Origin: Flagellimonas_A sp039592695
GTDB taxonomy: Bacteria; Bacteroidota; Bacteroidia; Flavobacteriales; Flavobacteriaceae
Assembly: GCF_039592695.1 (NCBI RefSeq)
Contig: NZ_JBBUTK010000001.1
Coordinates: 1,364,001 to 1,428,000, forward strand
Direction of reading: 5' to 3'
Length of the DNA stretch: 64,000 nucleotides
Shown here: piece after piece, positions 42,483 through 51,103 of the stretch
Position numbering within the stretch: the stretch's first letter is position 1
Layout of the letters: every line of letters begins with the position of its first letter
The notes under the pieces: model-generated
What the model was told of the DNA's origin: nothing
The model's database searches: none
Seen by the model: the letters and a program-made list of their open reading frames with translations, nothing else
Translations under genes and position numbers: made by a program

Positions 42483-43778
42483 ATGAACTTCTACAGTCTC
42501 AACAATAGAAACGAAACCGCTACTTTTCAACAGGCCGTAACCCATGGAATCGCTCCTGATAAGGGTTTATATTTTCCAGAGGAAATCAAGCCCTTGCCTA
42601 CCCTGTTTTTTGAGGAAATTGAAAGGCTTTCGAACAATGAGATTGCCCTTGAGGCCATCCAACAATTTACTGGAGAGGAAATCCCCCCAGAAAAACTAAA
42701 AAAAATCTTGGGCCAAGTGCTTGATTTTGATTTTCCAGTAGTAGAAATTGAAGAAAATGTGGCCGTGCTCGAACTGTTCCATGGCCCAACAATGGCCTTT
42801 AAAGATGTCGGAGCCCGGTTTATGGCGAACTGTCTCGGTCATTTTTCAAAAGGAAAAGAAAGTGACATCACTGTTTTGGTCGCCACCTCTGGCGATACCG
42901 GCGGTGCCGTGGCAAACGGTTTTTTAGGTGTGGAAGGGGTAAATGTCGTCATTTTGTATCCCAGCGGAAAAGTCAGTGAAATTCAAGAAAAGCAATTGAC
43001 AACTTTAGGCCAAAATATCACGGCTTTAGAGGTTGGCGGTACTTTTGACGATTGCCAACGCATGGTAAAAACCGCTTTTTTAGATGAAGATATCACCTCA
43101 AAAAGAGTTTTGACTTCCGCCAATAGTATCAATGTTGCCCGTTGGCTACCACAGCTATTTTATTTTTTGTTTGCCTACAGGCAACTCAAATCAAAAAAGA
43201 AGGAAATTGTTTTCTCGGTACCCAGTGGAAATTTTGGAAACATCTGTGCGGGCATGGTTGCACAAAAATTGGGGATGCCGGTCAAGCATTTCATTGCTGC
43301 CACCAATGTCAATGGTACCGTTCCTGAATTCATGAGAACGGGAGCATATCATCCGAAGCCATCTTCAGCTACGATATCAAATGCCATGGATGTTGGTGAC
43401 CCCAGCAATTTTGTGCGCATTCAACAGCTTTATGGCAATGATTTCAATACATTGAAAGAAAACCTGTCCTCTTACTCCTTTACCGACGAGGCAACAAAAT
43501 TGGCCATGAAAAAACTGTATGACAGGTCAGGGTATATGACCGACCCGCATGGTGCTGTAGGTTATTTGGGATTGAAAAAATACCAAAAAGAGCATCCGCA
43601 CATTTATGGTGTTTTTTTAGAGACCGCACACCCTGTAAAGTTTTTGCCCGTTGTTGAAGAAACCTTGGGGTTTGCGCCAGAAATCCCACCTCAAATAAAA
43701 AAGGTAATGGGAAAAGAAAAAATAGCCCGTAAAATATCTGATTACGAAGAGCTGAAGCAGTTTTTACTAAAAAAGTAA
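42483..43778 (+). CDS. thrC: Threonine synthase
   Basis: 431-residue PLP enzyme. Lys107 in GPTMAFKDVGAR binds PLP; ATSGDTGGAVANGF forms the phosphate loop. It converts O-phosphohomoserine to threonine. Last gene of the thr operon. Confidence 0.97.
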   Translation: MNFYSLNNRNETATFQQAVTHGIAPDKGLYFPEEIKPLPTLFFEEIERLSNNEIALEAIQQFTGEEIPPEKLKKILGQVLDFDFPVVEIEENVAVLELFHGPTMAFKDVGARFMANCLGHFSKGKESDITVLVATSGDTGGAVANGFLGVEGVNVVILYPSGKVSEIQEKQLTTLGQNITALEVGGTFDDCQRMVKTAFLDEDITSKRVLTSANSINVARWLPQLFYFLFAYRQLKSKKKEIVFSVPSGNFGNICAGMVAQKLGMPVKHFIAATNVNGTVPEFMRTGAYHPKPSSATISNAMDVGDPSNFVRIQQLYGNDFNTLKENLSSYSFTDEATKLAMKKLYDRSGYMTDPHGAVGYLGLKKYQKEHPHIYGVFLETAHPVKFLPVVEETLGFAPEIPPQIKKVMGKEKIARKISDYEELKQFLLKK

Positions 43779-43882
43779 CGTATCTCCAAAAGAAACTTTC
43801 AACAACAGCTCGTTCAAAACATCTACAATATTATTATTGATTCGCTTCTTATTTCAATATTTTTACCGTGATAGTCATGAAT

Positions 43883-44971
43883 ATGAAAAACACGGCACTT
43901 ACCGAAACACATATTGAATTGGGCGCCAAAATGGTTCCTTTTGCAGGGTATAACATGCCTGTCTCCTATGAAGGGGTCAACGTAGAACATGAAACCGTCC
44001 GGAAAGGTGTCGGTGTGTTTGATGTCTCGCACATGGGCGAATTTTTGATCAGCGGTCCGCAGGCCCTGAACCTCATACAAAAAGTGACCTCAAACGATGC
44101 CTTAAAGCTCACAATCGGTAAGGCACAATACAGCTGCATGCCTAATGAATCTGGGGGCATTGTCGACGACCTCATTGTATACCGCATCAAAGAAGAACAA
44201 TATCTGTTGGTCGTCAATGCCTCGAACATTGAAAAAGACTGGAACCATATTTCAAAATACAACACACCTATCGGTGCAGAAATGCGCGATATTTCAGAAG
44301 ACTATTCGCTTTTGGCCATTCAAGGTCCAAAAGCTGTTGAAGCCATGCAATCGTTGACTTCTGTGAAACTGTCTGAAATCAAGTTCTACAATTTTATTGT
44401 TGCCGATTTTGCAGGGGTTGACTATGTCATCATCTCGGCCACAGGCTACACTGGTTCAGGCGGGTTTGAAATCTATTGCAAGAATTCTGAGGTAAAACAG
44501 ATTTGGGACAAGGTCATGGATGCTGGTGCCAATTTTGGCATCAAACCCATAGGATTGGCAGCCCGCGACACTTTACGCCTCGAGATGGGCTATTGCCTTT
44601 ACGGAAACGATATCGATGAAACCACCTCTCCTCTGGAAGCTGGGCTCGGATGGATCACCAAGTTCACCAAAGATTTTGTGAACAGTGGGGCACTCGCAAA
44701 ACAAAAAGAAGCAGGTATCACCCGAAAATTGGTCGGATTTACGATGGATGAAAAGGCCATACCAAGAAATGGCTACGAAATCACCGATACAGTTGGAAAT
44801 CCCATTGGCAAGGTTACTTCGGGTACCATGTCACCGAGCCTTGAAAAAGGCATCGGCTTGGGCTATGTCTCCGTCTCCTACGCTAAGGAAGGGGAGAAAA
44901 TCCATATACAAATCCGCAAAAAATCAATTCCGGCAACGGTAACAAAACCACCTTTCTATAAAGGAGCATGA
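43883..44971 (+). CDS. gcvT: Glycine cleavage system T protein (aminomethyltransferase)
   Basis: 362 residues from MKNTALTETH; upstream in-frame GTG (43868) and ATG (43877) are possible starts. Folate-binding GcvT fold: FDVSHMGE, the YTGSGGFEIYC motif and RDTLRLEMGYCLYGNDI. It transfers the methylene group from the H-protein to tetrahydrofolate with ammonia release. No glycine riboswitch is visible upstream. The other gcv genes are not in the window. Confidence 0.95.
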   Translation: MKNTALTETHIELGAKMVPFAGYNMPVSYEGVNVEHETVRKGVGVFDVSHMGEFLISGPQALNLIQKVTSNDALKLTIGKAQYSCMPNESGGIVDDLIVYRIKEEQYLLVVNASNIEKDWNHISKYNTPIGAEMRDISEDYSLLAIQGPKAVEAMQSLTSVKLSEIKFYNFIVADFAGVDYVIISATGYTGSGGFEIYCKNSEVKQIWDKVMDAGANFGIKPIGLAARDTLRLEMGYCLYGNDIDETTSPLEAGLGWITKFTKDFVNSGALAKQKEAGITRKLVGFTMDEKAIPRNGYEITDTVGNPIGKVTSGTMSPSLEKGIGLGYVSVSYAKEGEKIHIQIRKKSIPATVTKPPFYKGA

Positions 44972-44975
44972 TTTA

Positions 44976-45827
44976 ATGGGAGAAAAGAACGGAAGATGGA
45001 AGCGGGAGAAGGGCAAGAAAATCCTCATTTTAGGGGCTAGCGGGTTTATCGGAAACACGCTCTATAAAGAACTCTGCAATTATTACGATACCTACGGCAC
45101 CTATTATTCAAACAAATCGTATCGTGATAACCAACAATTCTTCCAGTTTGATATGGAGGAGGACGATATCACCAGAATACTCAAGAAGGTACGCCCCGAT
45201 TATGTCATATCTGCCGTAAGAGGCAATTTTTCTTCCCAAGTTTTAGCCCATGAACTGATTGTACAATATCTCTCAAGAAATAAATGCCGCCTCTTCTTCA
45301 TCTCTTCGGCCAATGTATTTGATGCGTATAGCAAATTTCCATCCTACGAAAACGACAAGACCTTATCAGAAAGCATCTATGGCCGGTTGAAGATCAAGAT
45401 CGAAAACATGATGATGCGCTTGCCCATGCAAAAAATGGGTATTTTGAGGGTGCCCATGGTCTTTGGCAATACATCACCCAGAATCAAAGAAGTCAAAGCG
45501 GCGGTAATCAACGATGAGCCAGTCGAGGTTTTTCCTAACTTGATCATCAATGTTACCAATGATGACCGGTTGGCGCAACAGGTGCACTTTCTTATAAATA
45601 GGGGTAAATTTGGCATATACCATCTGGGCAGCCACGACCTGATACAGCACGAAGAGCTCATCAAAGAAATCATCAAACGCCTCGGCAACTATCATCCAGT
45701 TTTGAAAAGGGTATATACCACCAATGAAAACCGTTATTTGGCGGTATTGCCCAAAACCAATAGGCTGCCCAAAAACCTGAACATCAGTTGCCAAGAAATC
45801 ATCGACCATCATTTGATGGTTGATTGA
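44976..45827 (+). CDS. NAD-dependent epimerase/RmlD-like protein
   Basis: 283-residue SDR of the extended RmlD-like group: GASGFIGN nucleotide motif, SSANVFDA, and YGRLKIKIE with the catalytic Tyr-x3-Lys. Such proteins reduce or epimerise nucleotide sugars, but the substrate is unclear. It starts four bases after gcvT ends. Confidence 0.82.
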   Translation: MGEKNGRWKREKGKKILILGASGFIGNTLYKELCNYYDTYGTYYSNKSYRDNQQFFQFDMEEDDITRILKKVRPDYVISAVRGNFSSQVLAHELIVQYLSRNKCRLFFISSANVFDAYSKFPSYENDKTLSESIYGRLKIKIENMMMRLPMQKMGILRVPMVFGNTSPRIKEVKAAVINDEPVEVFPNLIINVTNDDRLAQQVHFLINRGKFGIYHLGSHDLIQHEELIKEIIKRLGNYHPVLKRVYTTNENRYLAVLPKTNRLPKNLNISCQEIIDHHLMVD

Positions 45828-45962
45828 TGTCAACTACCTCGGGGCAAGCCACGAGACGTTGAAAGAAACAGTAACTTAAAATTTCGAATCGAGTAAACTC
45901 TTTGGCTTTTCGACACGGCATCGCCTTCCTTTTTTCTTAATTTTAGAAAAATCCGTTATCAC

Positions 45963-46676
45963 ATGTCTCAAAAATCTGATTTCAGTGCCCTCAGTGCCAT
46001 CTATGTCAACTGTACGCTAAAAAAATCACCCAGAAAAAGCCATACCCAAGGCTTAATGGATGTTTCAAAATCGATTATGGAAAAAGAAGGTGTCAAGGTC
46101 ACCAACATTCGTGCCGCCGACCATGATATCGCCATCGGGGTACAACCAGACATGACCGAACAAGGGGCCGATAAAGACGAGTGGCCATCACTTTTTGATA
46201 CCATTTTTGATGCCGATATCTTGGTGCTGGGCACTCCAATTTGGCTGGGCGAGCGCTCCTCTATCTGCACAAAAGTTATTGAGCGCCTTTATGCCATGTC
46301 AGGAAAGCAAAATGAAAAAGGGCAATATCTTTACTACGGAAAAGTGGGCGGAACCATCATTACCGGTAATGAAGATGGTGTAAAACATTGTGCTATGGGC
46401 ATTCTTTATGCTTTGCAACATTTAGGATACTCCGTTCCGCCACAGGCAGATTGCGGCTGGTTGGGCGAAATCGGCCCAGGTCCGAGCTATCTTGATGAGG
46501 AGGCCAATGCCCAAGACAATGATTTCACCAACAGAAATACCACCTTTATGACCTACAACCTCTTGCATTTGGCCAAGATGCTCAAGGAAAATGGCGGATA
46601 CCCTGCCTATGGGAACTCACGTGCCGATTGGGACACCGGTTCGCGGTGGGCATTCGAAAATCCAGAATACAGATAA
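45963..46676 (+). CDS. Flavodoxin-fold NAD(P)H-dependent FMN reductase family protein
   Basis: 237 residues. It begins with a YVNCTLKKSPRKSHTQGLMD phosphate-loop segment and continues GTPIWLGERSSICTKVIERL and GGTIITGNEDGVKHC, the pattern of NADPH-dependent FMN reductase/flavodoxin-like proteins. A soluble oxidoreductase of unknown physiological partner. Followed after 7 bp by the pterin dehydratase gene. Confidence 0.88.
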   Translation: MSQKSDFSALSAIYVNCTLKKSPRKSHTQGLMDVSKSIMEKEGVKVTNIRAADHDIAIGVQPDMTEQGADKDEWPSLFDTIFDADILVLGTPIWLGERSSICTKVIERLYAMSGKQNEKGQYLYYGKVGGTIITGNEDGVKHCAMGILYALQHLGYSVPPQADCGWLGEIGPGPSYLDEEANAQDNDFTNRNTTFMTYNLLHLAKMLKENGGYPAYGNSRADWDTGSRWAFENPEYR

Positions 46677-46683
46677 TACAATT

Positions 46684-46971
46684 ATGGAAAAACTTAGCGA
46701 TACAGCAATTCAAGAAAAACTACGGGACCTCAATGGGTGGTCTTTTGAAAATGAAACAATTCAAAAAAAATACACATTCAAAGACTTCAAGGAAGCCTTT
46801 TCGGTCATGACACGAATTGCCTTTGAATGTGAAGCGTTGAACCACCATCCCGATTGGTCGAATGTCTACAATTCACTCACCGTTCGGTTGAACACCCATG
46901 ACGCGAATGGCATTACCGAAAAAGACTTCAACTTGGCCGAAAAAATAGAGGCCATCACAAACGGCAGCTAG
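46684..46971 (+). CDS. phhB: 4a-hydroxytetrahydrobiopterin dehydratase
   Basis: 95 residues from MEKLSDTAI; a longer frame from 46591 overlaps the previous gene and is rejected. The pterin site motif EALNHHPDW is present, plus NTHDANGITEKDFNLA. It dehydrates the pterin carbinolamine made by aromatic amino acid hydroxylases. No hydroxylase lies in the window. Confidence 0.93.
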   Translation: MEKLSDTAIQEKLRDLNGWSFENETIQKKYTFKDFKEAFSVMTRIAFECEALNHHPDWSNVYNSLTVRLNTHDANGITEKDFNLAEKIEAITNGS

Positions 46972-46992
46972 TTTCAATTTTTCTTCTTTTGT

Positions 46993-47000
46993 TACATTTG
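46993..47000 (+). promoter_or_regulatory. -7 box of the YebC-family gene
   Basis: TACATTTG (TAnnTTTG) lies 21 bases before the start codon; the -33 region is weak. Confidence 0.5.
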
Positions 47001-47021
47001 CCCAAACTGATTTAAGATAGT

Positions 47022-47732
47022 ATGGGTAGAGCATTTGAGTTCAGAAAAGCGCGAAAAATGAAGCGTTGGGCCGCCATGTCAAAGGCCTTCACACGTATTG
47101 GCAAAGATATTGTAATGGCGGTCAAAGAAGGTGGCCCTGACCCCGATTCGAACTCCCGTTTAAGGGCGGTCATTCAAAATGCTAAGGCCGTCAACATGCC
47201 CAAAGACAATATCGAAAGGGCCATCAAACGGGCATCAGATAAAAACCAGGGCGATTACAAAGAAGTTTTGTTCGAAGGGTATGGCCCCCATGGCATCGCC
47301 ATTCTCATTGAAACCGCCACGGATAACAATACACGTACCGTAGCGAACATCCGCAGTTATTTCAATAAATGCAACGGTAGCCTGGGCACCTCAGGTTCAG
47401 TGGAATTTATGTTCGACCACACCTGCAATTTTAGAATCAATGGGGAGGGAATTGACCCAGAGGAACTTGAACTTGAAATGATTGATTTTGGTGCCGAGGA
47501 GGTTTTTGTGGATGATGATGGCATTCTGATTTACGCCCCTTTTGAAAGTTTTGGAGACATTCAAAAGGAATTGGAGTCGCGGGAAATAGAAATCCTGTCT
47601 TCAGGTTTTGAACGAATTCCCCAGGTTTCCAAAGAACTTGATGAGGAACAAACTGCTGACATTGAAAAACTTTTGGAAATGATAGAAGAGGATGATGATG
47701 TACAGAACGTCTTTCACAACATGAAAGACTGA
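47022..47732 (+). CDS. YebC/PmpR (TACO1) family protein
   Basis: 236 residues beginning MGRAFEFRKARKMKRW with the conserved MSKAFTRIGKDI helix, GGPDPDSNSRLR, MPKDNIERAIKRAS and GYGPHGIA. Members are called transcription regulators, but several act in translation by relieving ribosome stalls at proline-rich sites. Length is complete. Confidence 0.94.
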   Translation: MGRAFEFRKARKMKRWAAMSKAFTRIGKDIVMAVKEGGPDPDSNSRLRAVIQNAKAVNMPKDNIERAIKRASDKNQGDYKEVLFEGYGPHGIAILIETATDNNTRTVANIRSYFNKCNGSLGTSGSVEFMFDHTCNFRINGEGIDPEELELEMIDFGAEEVFVDDDGILIYAPFESFGDIQKELESREIEILSSGFERIPQVSKELDEEQTADIEKLLEMIEEDDDVQNVFHNMKD

Positions 47733-47777
47733 TCACTTTTTTGAGTTGTTTATCTCTTCCCCGCGGTCATATATCAG

Positions 47778-50273
47778 CTATTCGATTTTTTTCACATAAA
47801 TCGCTGAAAGTGAAAAGGGTGTCTTATTTTTTGCGCTAATTTCAATGCCCTTATTTTTTACCCCTACTTCAATTTCAAGAGTGTCAAAATGGAATCTCTC
47901 AGGTTTCAGTAGTTCCGTTTCTTTTCCACTTACCAATAACATGGCTCCATCGGTATCGGAAACTGTGTTACCCTTTTCTTTGTCAAGCTCGTACGCTAAT
48001 TTTTTCGATTTTCCGAAATTGGAGGTATACAAGACCACCTTGTACAACCCTTCTGGAACGGCCAAAGTCATTTTTTGAATCTCTGATACAGCAGTTTGAT
48101 AAAAAGGATCATCAGGAGTCATCCTGATATTTGCGCTGGTCTTTTTATCGTTGGTTTTGCCGGTAAATGACAATGCGGGTATATCAGAAGCGGGAATCCA
48201 AATTTGTCCGTTTGAATCCAAAAACCGGGTGTGGGTTCCTAAATTTATGGCCAGCACATCTCCCTTTTGGGTGGTTTGGGGCTTTTTCCATAGTAAACCC
48301 AGACTGTCAACTTTTTTTCCGTTTTCGTTATAAGCTTCCAATGCGTTTTTACCTTCTTTTAAACGCACTGAAGTCTCGATAATGCCATCTTTTGGAATCG
48401 ATACAGAATAAACAGAATCATTGACTTTGAGAACCGTTTTGGTGTTCGCAATGATTTTGATTTTCTTTTCATTGGAAGTGCTTATGTGAACTGGCAAATC
48501 ACGATACATACGAATCAATTGTTCTTCAGGTCGCAGTTTGGCCTTGTACCAATAAAAGATATTCTTGGGTGACCGGTCATAATTGACCAACCCTTTCTGG
48601 TTGATGTGCGGCATGGCATCGCCCCGGAATTCAGAACCAAAGTCTGCAAAGTTCCACGCCGACATGCCAATCACATAATCCCGCTCCATGACCTGTTCTA
48701 CATATCCTTTGTGGTATTGCAATTGATATTCTTCTGAAAAGTCAAAAATCATGGGCGCATCTGTATGCAAACGTATGTCTGCCCCTACCCCATATTCAGA
48801 GATAATCAAGGGTCTATTAGGATATTTTTCATGCTCTGCATCCAAAAAACCGCCCAAATCTGAAATTACGCCCTCATACCAGCCATAATAGAGATTCCAG
48901 CCAATGACCATGGGTATTTCCGCAATTTTTGTATCATTATAGATTTGATTGCCATGTACGGCCATCACCGTGATGTGGTGCGGTGCTTCACGTCTGGTCA
49001 TTTCTTCCAACTTATGGGCCAAATCCAAAGTGTTTTGCACAATCTGTTGTTTCTCCTCTTCCTTTGGCCTATCAAAAACCATCCGCAGAAAAATTTCATT
49101 CATGTAGCCCACAAAGACCAAAGAGGGGTGATTGTAGTTTTGGGCAATGTGCTCCCGCTGCATGTCCAACGAGTTTTGGGCATACGCTTCGTACGCTTCT
49201 CCGGTGGGAACTTTGTTCACGACAGGTATCTCTGACCAAAGTATCAATCCCAGACTGTCTGCGGCTTTATAGATTTCCTTGGACTGTGGATAATGGGCCA
49301 ATCTCAGAAAATTGCTCCCCATTTCTTTGATGGCAGCCATGTCTTTCAACTGCAACGCTATGGGTACTGCATTACCATACCCTTCCCAATCTTGGTGACG
49401 GTTTACCCCGATAAGTTTCAGAGGGCTATCGTTCAGAAAAAAACCTGACGGGGTTGCCTCAAATTTTCGAAACCCAATTTGGCGTTCATAACTATCCACC
49501 AATTGGTCGCCATCACGCAATTCTAACACCAAACGATAAAGATGTGGTGATTCGGGAGACCAAAGCAATGGTGAGGATATGACAAACTCTTGTTCAAAGC
49601 TATACGTCGCGGACACTTTCTCATTGTGCAGCACCATATCGTCAGCATCAAGCAAAGTAATCTTCAAACTGACGGAATTTCGGTCGCTATTCGTTATGCC
49701 TCCGCGAACTTTTACAATGCCCTGTTGTAGAGCATCCTCCAACAGCGCATCTATTGTAATGGCATCGGCGCCATGTTCTTTCTTGAAATGAACAGGATGT
49801 TCTTTCTCCAAAAAAACAGGCCTATAAATCCCCCCATAAAAGGTAAAATCGGCATCAAGGGGCGGAACGGTCTCGTCATGTGCATTATCTACTTCAACTT
49901 TTATTGAATTTTCACCAACCTTTAAAAACGGGGTGAGGTTGACATGAAAGGCGGTATACCCCCCATGATGCTCGCCTGCATAAGTATCGTTGACCCAGAC
50001 TTTGGTCTTTTGGTTTGCGCCTTCAAAGTGAAGAAAATAAGCTTTTTCAATATCAGAAATTGCCAGGGTCTTTTCATAGAACCCCTTGCCACGCCAGTAG
50101 CCGCGTTCGTCGTCGAAGGCATCACGTACATTCCATGTATGTGGAATGCTTACTTTTTGGATGGATGGATCATTCTCGGAATGAAAATCCCAATGCTTCA
50201 ACTCGGTTCGTTGCCCCAACAAGAGCAGCGGAAAAAGGAAAAAAAGCGCTATGGAAACTTTACAACCACTCAT
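47778..50273 (-). CDS. GH2-family glycoside hydrolase with C-terminal malectin-like domain
   Basis: 831 residues with a signal peptide (about 1-20). Order: sugar-binding jelly roll (about 35-165), immunoglobulin-like (about 165-270), TIM barrel (about 275-580) and a C-terminal malectin/carbohydrate-binding-like region (about 685-830). Acid/base Glu393 is in GYMNE, nucleophile Glu493 in IISEYG, and GVNRHQDWEG starts the barrel. Family specificities include beta-galactosidase, beta-glucuronidase and, more rarely, beta-glucosidase-type actions. The locus suggests trimming of side groups or terminal sugars of a beta-glucan. Last gene of the operon; its start overlaps the previous stop. Confidence 0.91.
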   Translation of the reverse strand: MSGCKVSIALFFLFPLLLLGQRTELKHWDFHSENDPSIQKVSIPHTWNVRDAFDDERGYWRGKGFYEKTLAISDIEKAYFLHFEGANQKTKVWVNDTYAGEHHGGYTAFHVNLTPFLKVGENSIKVEVDNAHDETVPPLDADFTFYGGIYRPVFLEKEHPVHFKKEHGADAITIDALLEDALQQGIVKVRGGITNSDRNSVSLKITLLDADDMVLHNEKVSATYSFEQEFVISSPLLWSPESPHLYRLVLELRDGDQLVDSYERQIGFRKFEATPSGFFLNDSPLKLIGVNRHQDWEGYGNAVPIALQLKDMAAIKEMGSNFLRLAHYPQSKEIYKAADSLGLILWSEIPVVNKVPTGEAYEAYAQNSLDMQREHIAQNYNHPSLVFVGYMNEIFLRMVFDRPKEEEKQQIVQNTLDLAHKLEEMTRREAPHHITVMAVHGNQIYNDTKIAEIPMVIGWNLYYGWYEGVISDLGGFLDAEHEKYPNRPLIISEYGVGADIRLHTDAPMIFDFSEEYQLQYHKGYVEQVMERDYVIGMSAWNFADFGSEFRGDAMPHINQKGLVNYDRSPKNIFYWYKAKLRPEEQLIRMYRDLPVHISTSNEKKIKIIANTKTVLKVNDSVYSVSIPKDGIIETSVRLKEGKNALEAYNENGKKVDSLGLLWKKPQTTQKGDVLAINLGTHTRFLDSNGQIWIPASDIPALSFTGKTNDKKTSANIRMTPDDPFYQTAVSEIQKMTLAVPEGLYKVVLYTSNFGKSKKLAYELDKEKGNTVSDTDGAMLLVSGKETELLKPERFHFDTLEIEVGVKNKGIEISAKNKTPFSLSAIYVKKIE

Positions 50274-51103
50274 TTTTCAAAATATAGTTCAGCATAAACC
50301 GGGAAGTGGTCCGAGGGATATCGGCAGTCAAAGGAATCGCTGAGGATACCGCTTTTGGATGTCTCAAAACCATCGACAAAAATATAGTCGATTCTTCGGT
50401 TCACAGGCTTGGTGAAATTGAACCCATTAAACGTGCCTTCAGGGCCATGGGCGTTTTGACCCGCTTCAGCGTGGGCGTCTTGCATCTCTTTCAATATCCA
50501 CTGGATTCCCCCGCTAGAGTTTTCCAAATTGAAATCACCCATGAGAACCACAGGAAGCCTCTTTGTGTTCAATTCTTTGATTTTCTTTAAGATGAGCTTG
50601 GCACTTTCTTTTCTGGCAACTTTTCCTACATGGTCAAAATGGGTGTTGAACACAAAGAATTCCTCACCACTTTTTTTGAGTTTGAAATGCCCGTAGGTAC
50701 AGATTCTCGGCAAGGCGGCATCCCAGCTTTTCGAAGGTTCTTCTGGTGTTGTAGAGAGCCAAAAAGTAGCTTCTTTCAGCACATCAAACTTCGTTTGGTC
50801 ATAAAAAATGGCGGTGAATTCTCCTCGTTCATCTCCATAATCCCGTCCCACACCAAAAAAGGCATAATTGTCAAGGCCCTGTTCGATATCCTTCAATTGA
50901 TGGACGAGCCCTTCTTGTGTACCAAAAATATCAGGGGAATAAAAGCGTAGCTGTGAAATAAGAAAATCTTTACGGCTGTCCCAATTGTTCAGGCTATCCT
51001 TAGGATTATCGTATTTGATGTTGTAGGTGAGCACCTCAATGGTTTGCCCCGAGACGAAATGTATAGCGAACAGCAAAATCAGAACCAGTGGTGTCTTTCT
51101 CAT
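50270..51103 (-). CDS. Exported endonuclease/exonuclease/phosphatase-fold hydrolase
   Basis: 277 residues with a signal peptide (about 1-19, HFVSGQ). Fold motifs: LTYNIKYDN, TQEG with the metal-binding Glu, NTHFDH, GDFNLE, RIDYIFV and SDHFPV. The family hydrolyses phosphodiesters or phosphomonoesters using Mg. Being exported and inside a glycan locus, it more likely removes a phosphate-linked substituent than degrades DNA. Its start and stop each overlap a neighbour by four bases (ATGA), so translation is coupled. Confidence 0.88.
   Translation of the reverse strand: MRKTPLVLILLFAIHFVSGQTIEVLTYNIKYDNPKDSLNNWDSRKDFLISQLRFYSPDIFGTQEGLVHQLKDIEQGLDNYAFFGVGRDYGDERGEFTAIFYDQTKFDVLKEATFWLSTTPEEPSKSWDAALPRICTYGHFKLKKSGEEFFVFNTHFDHVGKVARKESAKLILKKIKELNTKRLPVVLMGDFNLENSSGGIQWILKEMQDAHAEAGQNAHGPEGTFNGFNFTKPVNRRIDYIFVDGFETSKSGILSDSFDCRYPSDHFPVYAELYFEK

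Noticed and set aside
43779..43882. Possible glycine riboswitch before gcvT.
   Set aside because: The gap is only about 100 bases and lacks the conserved aptamer stems.
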